A stretch of 64,000 bases of DNA from NCBI GenBank assembly GCA_963691655.1, contig OY829329.1:17188708-17252707 (forward strand), given 5' to 3'. This stretch comes from Toxonevra muliebris. Its lineage: Eukaryota > Arthropoda > Insecta > Diptera > Pallopteridae. The translations under genes were made by a program, and so were the position numbers. The notes beneath the pieces were generated by a model. The model was not told the origin of the DNA. It did no database searches and saw nothing but the letters and a program-made list of their open reading frames with translations. This document shows, piece after piece, positions 59,329 through 64,000 of the stretch. The stretch's first letter is position 1. The number at the start of each line of letters is the position of its first letter.

Positions 59329-60611
59329 TTGGGAGTATGAATGTATAAACTCGTAATTGTGACTAACTTCATATCTATCATACGCGCCATTTTTATGACA
59401 TTGACAGCTATTCTATCTCGAAGATCGCCAAAAATACTATAAGAATTGATCTGTCAAATAATTTTCATAATTTTACAAAAGTGTTTTACTATAGCTGAAA
59501 ATGTCGAATTTCGTACCAACAAAACAAAATTTGCGGAAAGTTTTAATTTGCTTCTTCCATTTAAAGAAAAACGCAACTGAAGCACATCGTTTACTCACTG
59601 AAGCTTATCCTGACTGTGCTATAGACGTTAGAATGTGTCAGGTGTGGTATGCCCGTTTCAAAAATGGTGATTTTGATGTTGAAGACAGGGAACGTTCAAG
59701 CGGCCCGAAAAAGTTCGAAGATGAAGAATAGAAGGCATTACTCGAAGAAGATTCATGTCAAACGCAACAAGAACTTGTAGAATCTTTAGAAGTTGATCAA
59801 TCAATCATCTCTAAACGATTAAAAGCATTAGGAATGATTCAAAAGCAAGGAAATTGGGTGCCGTACGAATTGAAGCCGAGAGACGTCGAACGACGATTTT
59901 TCACATGTGAACTGCTGATTGAACGACAGAAAAGAAAGGGTTTTCTGCATCGTATTGTGACTGGCGATGAAAAGTGGATACGTTACGATAACCTAAAGCG
60001 TAAAAAATCATGGGGACCGCCCGGACATGCATCAACATCAACGGCAAAGCCGAACATCCATGGATCCAAGCTCATGCTGTATAGTTGGCGGGATATGAAA
60101 AGTGTCTTGTATTATGAGCTGTTGAAACCGAATGAAACGATCACTGGCGACCGCTACCGACTACAATTGATGCGTTTGAGCCGAGCATTAAGGGATAAGA
60201 GGCCAGAATATGAGAATAGACACGACGAAGTTATTCTTCAGCACGACAATGCTCGGCCGCATGTTGCAAGCCAAGTAAAAACATACTTGGAAACGCTAAA
60301 ATGGGAAGTGCTACCCCACCCGCCGTATTCTCCAGACATTGCTCCTTCTGATTACCACTTGTTCCGATCGATGTCACATGACCTGGCACTTCCGTTCTTT
60401 CGAAGAACTCAAAAAATGGGTCGATTCGTGGATAGCCTCAAAAGATGAGGAGTTCTTTCGACGCGGAATCCGTATGCTACCAGAAAGATGGGAAAAGGTT
60501 GTGGCTAACGATGGACAATACTTTAAAAAATAAATTTATAATCACTTTCACAATAAATGTCCAAATTACGAAAAAAAATACGAGTTTATAGTATGAATAT
60601 ACTCCCCCCAA
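59329..60611 (+). mobile_element. mariner element, nearly intact, inserted in the DD37E element
   Basis: 1,283 bp with TIRs TTGGGAGTATGAATGTATAA (left) and TTGGGGGGAGTATATTCATA (right, minus strand), both running on to TATAAACTCG. TATATA lies on both sides, consistent with the TA target duplication. It encodes one transposase on the plus strand with two lesions. Its better conservation shows that it arrived after the host element had integrated. Confidence 0.94.
59501..60533 (+). pseudogene. mariner transposase (one stop, one frameshift)
   Basis: Starts MSNFVPTKQNLRKVL at an ATG in good position. The N-terminal helix-turn-helix ends DVEDRERSSGPKKFEDEE, where a TAG (59,729-59,731) interrupts. 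The same frame then continues through WVPYELKPRDVERRF. Catalytic aspartates are visible in VTGDEKWIRYDN, ILQHDNARPHVA and YSPDIAPSDYHLF (DD34D type). A small deletion near 60,390-60,405 shifts frame, and the true end continues as SFEELKKWVDSWIASKDEEF to NDGQYFKK. Apart from these two lesions it is near full length (about 345 residues). Confidence 0.95.
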
Positions 60612-61218
60612 TATATATTTCGCCGTTGATTGTATCCGATGTCACGAATGATACGTAATAAAACGTAAGTCTCGTTGTCCATTATGCAGCATTCGAATTT
60701 CTTGACAAAATCTTGTTTCAGCTTTTTAGCTCGTTGTTTTGCGGTTTCATTTTTGACGGTGTTTCTATCCGGAACTTTTTGCTCCTTGTACGTATTCAGG
60801 CCAGCTTCTTTCTCAGTCCTGCGCACGATCATTCCTCGCCAATTTCCTTCCCGATATGCTGGGATTTTTCTTCAGAATGGACATAACTTTCTTCTCTTTC
60901 CCACGATCATGTGCCCCTTTCTTTTTATCAAAGCCTTTCTTCCGGGCAATACACAGTTTTTAAAGCGCTTAATAACGCGAGAAATGGTTTTAGGGTTAGC
61001 CCCTATCTCTTTGGCAAGTTTTTTAAATGACAACTGAGATTGCTTTTGAAAAATTTTAATATTTTCTCGCATGAATTTTTATTGAATATAAGCGACACAT
61101 AATATTTTCTGACATTCAATTCAGAGCTTATAAGATAAAATTTTTTGAGTTTAAATTTTTCAGTAACACAGTATGGGGAGAAAAATGTGTAAAGGACAAT
61201 TTAATTCGGCGCATTCCT

Positions 61219-62983
61219 TAAGTGCGGTTGAAACAATTAAGTAACAGACAAAATAGTGAGACCTAATGCGACGAACGAAATTTGCACAGAATGGAAAACT
61301 CTTGTTACACTCTTGTCTTGCTACAAGTGAAGATATGTGCAGCTTGCCGCGAATCGTAGGAGGAACAACAAGCCAACTAGGTCTACCGGTCAAGAGGACA
61401 CTACGACATATGCACGACACCGTATTGCATTTCACTACACGCCAGTCTACGCTCAGCAGCGCGATCTATCGCATTTATTCATTTACCATACGTCAGCCTA
61501 AGCCCAGTAACACCACAACAGTGCGACTTAGCATACTCGCAAGTGGACTCAGCAACACCACATAAGTGCTACTTCGCATACTCGTAAGTATACCTAGCAA
61601 CATGCGCCTGCAGGAAGAAGCCTGAGGTGGAAGGCGTGACCAAAAAATCAAAAAACCATATCCCATCCCGATGAAAGGCGCTGCTTTAATCTGCCAAGAG
61701 ACCATGCTGCCTCACCAGATCGCCCAGAAGAAGAATAAACGCCAAGGAGACCTGGCCGTCTCGCGCGGGTATACGAAACGGTGCTTAAGACTGCAATGAG
61801 ATTCCGCCCGTCTCATCAGAATGAACGAGCAAAAGGATAAATTCTCGTCTATAAAAACTTGATCTTTCGCTTGTTCCAGCCGCATCTTCACCCCGCTGCC
61901 AGATCAATAATGACTTTCACAGTTAATCGAAGTTGGCGACTGGAAAGTAGCAGTTTTCAAGCAAGGAACGTAGAAATCAGGATATCAGTGACCCTACCCG
62001 AGCGGACGGTAACGAATTAGATTGAGCGGTAACGAACTAGATCGAGCGGACGGTAACGAACTAGATCGGCAAAAAACAGACGATTGAGCAGTAATGTTGT
62101 AGACGGCCTTACGACGAAATACTTAACGGTGGTTCCGGGAAGAGCTTTTCGTCGGACGAGAGGTTAGACTTCGCATCGACTTTGGCTTTCAATTCGTTTA
62201 CTCCTCGTTAAAAAAAAACCTAGCTACGTGCGACTTAGCATACTACCAAGTACACACAGCAACGCAACCGTCCTTGGCGTAGGTGCTCCCCACCCCGGGG
62301 TGGCATCGTGGGACAACGTTACAGAGTCCAAGCAGGCGTATTTCAACATTAACTTACCCTATGACTCTGTCAATTGGGTCTAAAGGTGTTTTTTGGGTGG
62401 ATGCAACAGCCTGGAATCTTCGTGAACCACATCAGTATATAGTACCGAGAATGCGTGTCACGCCGTAAGCCGCTACTCGGCTTCAACCACTGGGTTGAAG
62501 GGCTCGAGCTAGTACGGACGGCGGGCCCACATGATTGGTGCTGTAGAAAGATGAGTAGGAGGGAATTTCCATGTGAATCATGGACGTCAGGATCTGAGAC
62601 CAGTAAGATCTTGATGGAATGGAAAACTGGATGACACGATTTGGAATAGATGAACCCTGGGCTGACAACTGTGGCATTCGGTTACCTTAGTAAGCGGAGT
62701 GAAATCCAGCGGAAACGGCTCTCCGGCTAATGTTACAGTTGCCCCCGTCCCGTTAAAACCATGGCAGGTCTCAAAGAACGCTCAACGTTTCGCATCATTA
62801 AGTTGGTGGTGTGGGCTCAGATGTAATATTCCTGACTAATACTGATCCGGCTCTGAACACAAGTTCTCATAAAGGCTTGTGTCAACCCTTGCATGGCCTC
62901 CCTGCTTGCATAGATAACCATGGGATTGCGAGGTGACCACACATCGGGCAGAGATAACGACTTTGAGAGGGGACCCAATCACA
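61219..62983 (+). other. probable 5' untranslated region of a non-LTR retrotransposon
   Basis: Base composition becomes far less AT-rich just past the DD37E right end. It contains related ~50-bp words (GTGCGACTTAGCATACT at about 61,520 and 62,229, and GTGCTACTTCGCATACT at about 61,567), the repeat at 62,000-62,067, and CCCGTTAAAACCATGGCAGG at about 62,749. No long plus-strand frame. The ORF1 that follows at 62,984 makes a LINE leader likely; the exact left edge is not visible. Confidence 0.5.
62000..62067. repeat. short tandem repeat GAGCGGACGGTAACGAACTA
   Basis: Three tandem units (24, 20 and 24 bp) built on GAGCGG(ACGG)TAACGAACTAGATC. The middle unit lacks ACGG. Repeated leader units are common in insect LINE 5' regions. 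Confidence 0.9.
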
Positions 62984-64000
62984 ATGATAAATAACGAAAA
63001 AACCACAAACATGATGGATGTTGAGGAGAACACAAAAAAGGATTCACCACTGGCGAACCCTTTTAAGAAGAGCACAAGATTGGCACGCTCTCCAGAGAGA
63101 TTAGTGCCTAATACAGAGCAAATACGCTCAAATTCTTCGCCGCCATGCTTGCAACATGTCAGTGAAGTGGAGAAAGCAGATTCAATGGATCCGTTTAAAC
63201 TATTGGGACGGAAAATTGAAGAACTCGCGGAAATGATGGGCGGTAAGCCGCCACGTAGGTCGATACATCAGCCAATGAGAGACCTGGTTGAGAAGATCCA
63301 AGAGCTATATCAAAACGTAGAAAACCATAGACAGAAGCCAGGAGATACTGTAAAGGAGATAAATAGCAGTACCCAGACCTCTCCATGGTTTAAAGCAACG
63401 ATGGACGCAAAAAGAAAGCAGGACCAGGAGGCAGAAACGCCAAATACAAAGCGTAACCGAACTCTCCCAGCAAAGGAAAGAAAACCACGGGAAACGCCAA
63501 AAACGGTTGCGACAAAATCGGACGTTATACCAAAACATCCGAAGTCAAAGGAGCAAGTAACTGGAGGAGAACAAAATTGGACAGAAGTTACAAAAAAGCA
63601 GTCGATCAAGAACAGATCTGAAAGGTCAAGCCGCGTAAAGACTCGACCAGATGCAATCGTGATTGAAAAAAATGGAGATCTTTCTTACGCAGAAATGCTC
63701 AGGAAAGTAAAAAGTGACCCCAAACTAGCTGGACTGGGGCAGACGGTTTCTAGGATCAGAAGAACCCAGAAGGGCGACCTATTGATTCAGCTGAACGAAT
63801 CCGGAGAAAAATCTGGTGCGCTCAGCGACATCATCGGCGAAACATTGGGCAATCAAGCGGTTGTCAAAACATTGACACATCGCACCACCATTGAATGCAA
63901 GGACATAGATGAGATCACTACAAAAGAAGACATATGCGAAGCAATAAAAACACAGTTCGACCTGACTGGTGTAAGTACCTCAGACATAGTGAGTTTGAGA
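62984..64000 (+). CDS. gag-like ORF1 of an R1-clade non-LTR retrotransposon (partial)
   Basis: 339 codons are open from the ATG at 62,984 to the window edge. It is the longest clean non-repeat frame in the window. An in-frame TAA at 62,915 and absence of another ATG set the start. Residues 1-220 are lysine/glutamate/proline-rich and probably disordered. From about residue 225, VIEKNGDLSYAEMLRKVKSD, then VSRIRRTQKGDLLIQLNESG, then VKTLTHRTTIECKDIDEITT follow the conserved Gag region that precedes CCHC zinc knuckles in R1/Waldo-like ORF1 proteins. The knuckles and ORF2 should lie beyond 64,000. The product would bind the element's RNA. No lesion is visible, so this copy may be young. Confidence 0.8.
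   Translation, partial: MINNEKTTNMMDVEENTKKDSPLANPFKKSTRLARSPERLVPNTEQIRSNSSPPCLQHVSEVEKADSMDPFKLLGRKIEELAEMMGGKPPRRSIHQPMRDLVEKIQELYQNVENHRQKPGDTVKEINSSTQTSPWFKATMDAKRKQDQEAETPNTKRNRTLPAKERKPRETPKTVATKSDVIPKHPKSKEQVTGGEQNWTEVTKKQSIKNRSERSSRVKTRPDAIVIEKNGDLSYAEMLRKVKSDPKLAGLGQTVSRIRRTQKGDLLIQLNESGEKSGALSDIIGETLGNQAVVKTLTHRTTIECKDIDEITTKEDICEAIKTQFDLTGVSTSDIVSLR

Larger units (their letters stand above)
58966..61072 (-). pseudogene. DD37E-type transposase interrupted by mariner
   Basis: The N-terminus (61,072 down) has SFKKLAKEIGANPKTISRVI, a helix-turn-helix. Next comes CCIMDNETYVLL (first aspartate). After the mariner, FTFFWPDLASWHYRKATLEC gives the second aspartate and LSPIERYWALVKREMK the final glutamate, with exactly 37 residues between the two. 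A late frameshift leads to VSDTTIKTLMNAVPEKSNLF and a TAA at 58,966-58,968. Dead because of the insertion and frameshifts. Confidence 0.9.
58819..61218 (-). mobile_element. second DD37E-type element, split by mariner
   Basis: Ends AGAACTGCGCCGAATTAAAT (left) and AGGAATGCGCCGAATTAAAT (right, minus strand) are inverted over about 30 bp. They are flanked by TA (58,817-58,818 and 61,219-61,220). Subtracting the mariner leaves about 1.1 kb. The transposase reads on the minus strand with frameshifts. Confidence 0.92.

Overview
The window looks like non-coding chromosomal DNA from a higher fly. It is very AT-rich, carries many CATACATATGTATG-type and (CA)n/(CT)n/(CAR)n microsatellites, and is packed with decayed transposons. 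Insect-type elements are present: Jockey- and R1-like LINEs, mariner and DD37E relatives, and hAT-like short elements. A dispersed motif around TTGGCTGGCAATGGCAAAC (about 12.06 kb and 55.29 kb) is one I associate from memory with tephritid fruit flies, so a tephritid is my best guess, held loosely. I see no intact host protein-coding gene. Most open frames are by-products of simple repeats. The window reads as intergenic or long-intron DNA used as a transposon landing ground. || Layout. 0.5-2.3 kb: degenerate ~20-21 bp minisatellite. 4.4-6.3 kb: an element bounded by inverted ends that contains a 20-bp and a 12-bp tandem array. 8.6-9.6 kb: 10-bp minisatellite. 12.1-15.1 kb: dead Jockey-like LINE interrupted by an R1-like LINE with a 10-bp target duplication. 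15.9-17.1 kb: DD37E-type Tc1/mariner relative. 17.2-23.1 kb: series of terminal-inverted-repeat (TIR) elements, including a three-deep nest at 18.97-20.76 kb. 23.3-26.8 kb and 44.6-47.6 kb: a GGCCGTA-ended family plus elements with a 12-bp satellite. 28.3-29.1 kb: hAT-like element with perfect 8-bp target duplication. 32.8-36.0 kb: giant palindrome of two head-to-head foldback-like elements fused through kilobase CT/GA tracts. 39.8-40.8 kb: another Tc1-like relic. 47.8-51.4 kb: two palindromic elements, the second with ~540 bp TIRs, an internal coding relic and a LINE insertion. 57.1-57.8 kb: R1-like LINE end sitting in a (CA)n tract. 58.8-61.2 kb: DD37E element split by a nearly intact mariner. 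61.2-64 kb: probable 5' region and open gag-like ORF1 of a non-LTR retrotransposon running off the window edge. || The elements form layers. LINEs insert into LINEs and DNA elements, hAT into a Harbinger-like element, mariner into DD37E, so relative ages can be read from the nesting. The only long clean reading frame is the ORF1 at 62,984-64,000, so that LINE is the youngest-looking autonomous element here. The best candidates for something undescribed are the 12-bp satellite travelling inside elements with a shared terminus, and the palindrome whose arms end in long polypurine/polypyrimidine tracts.
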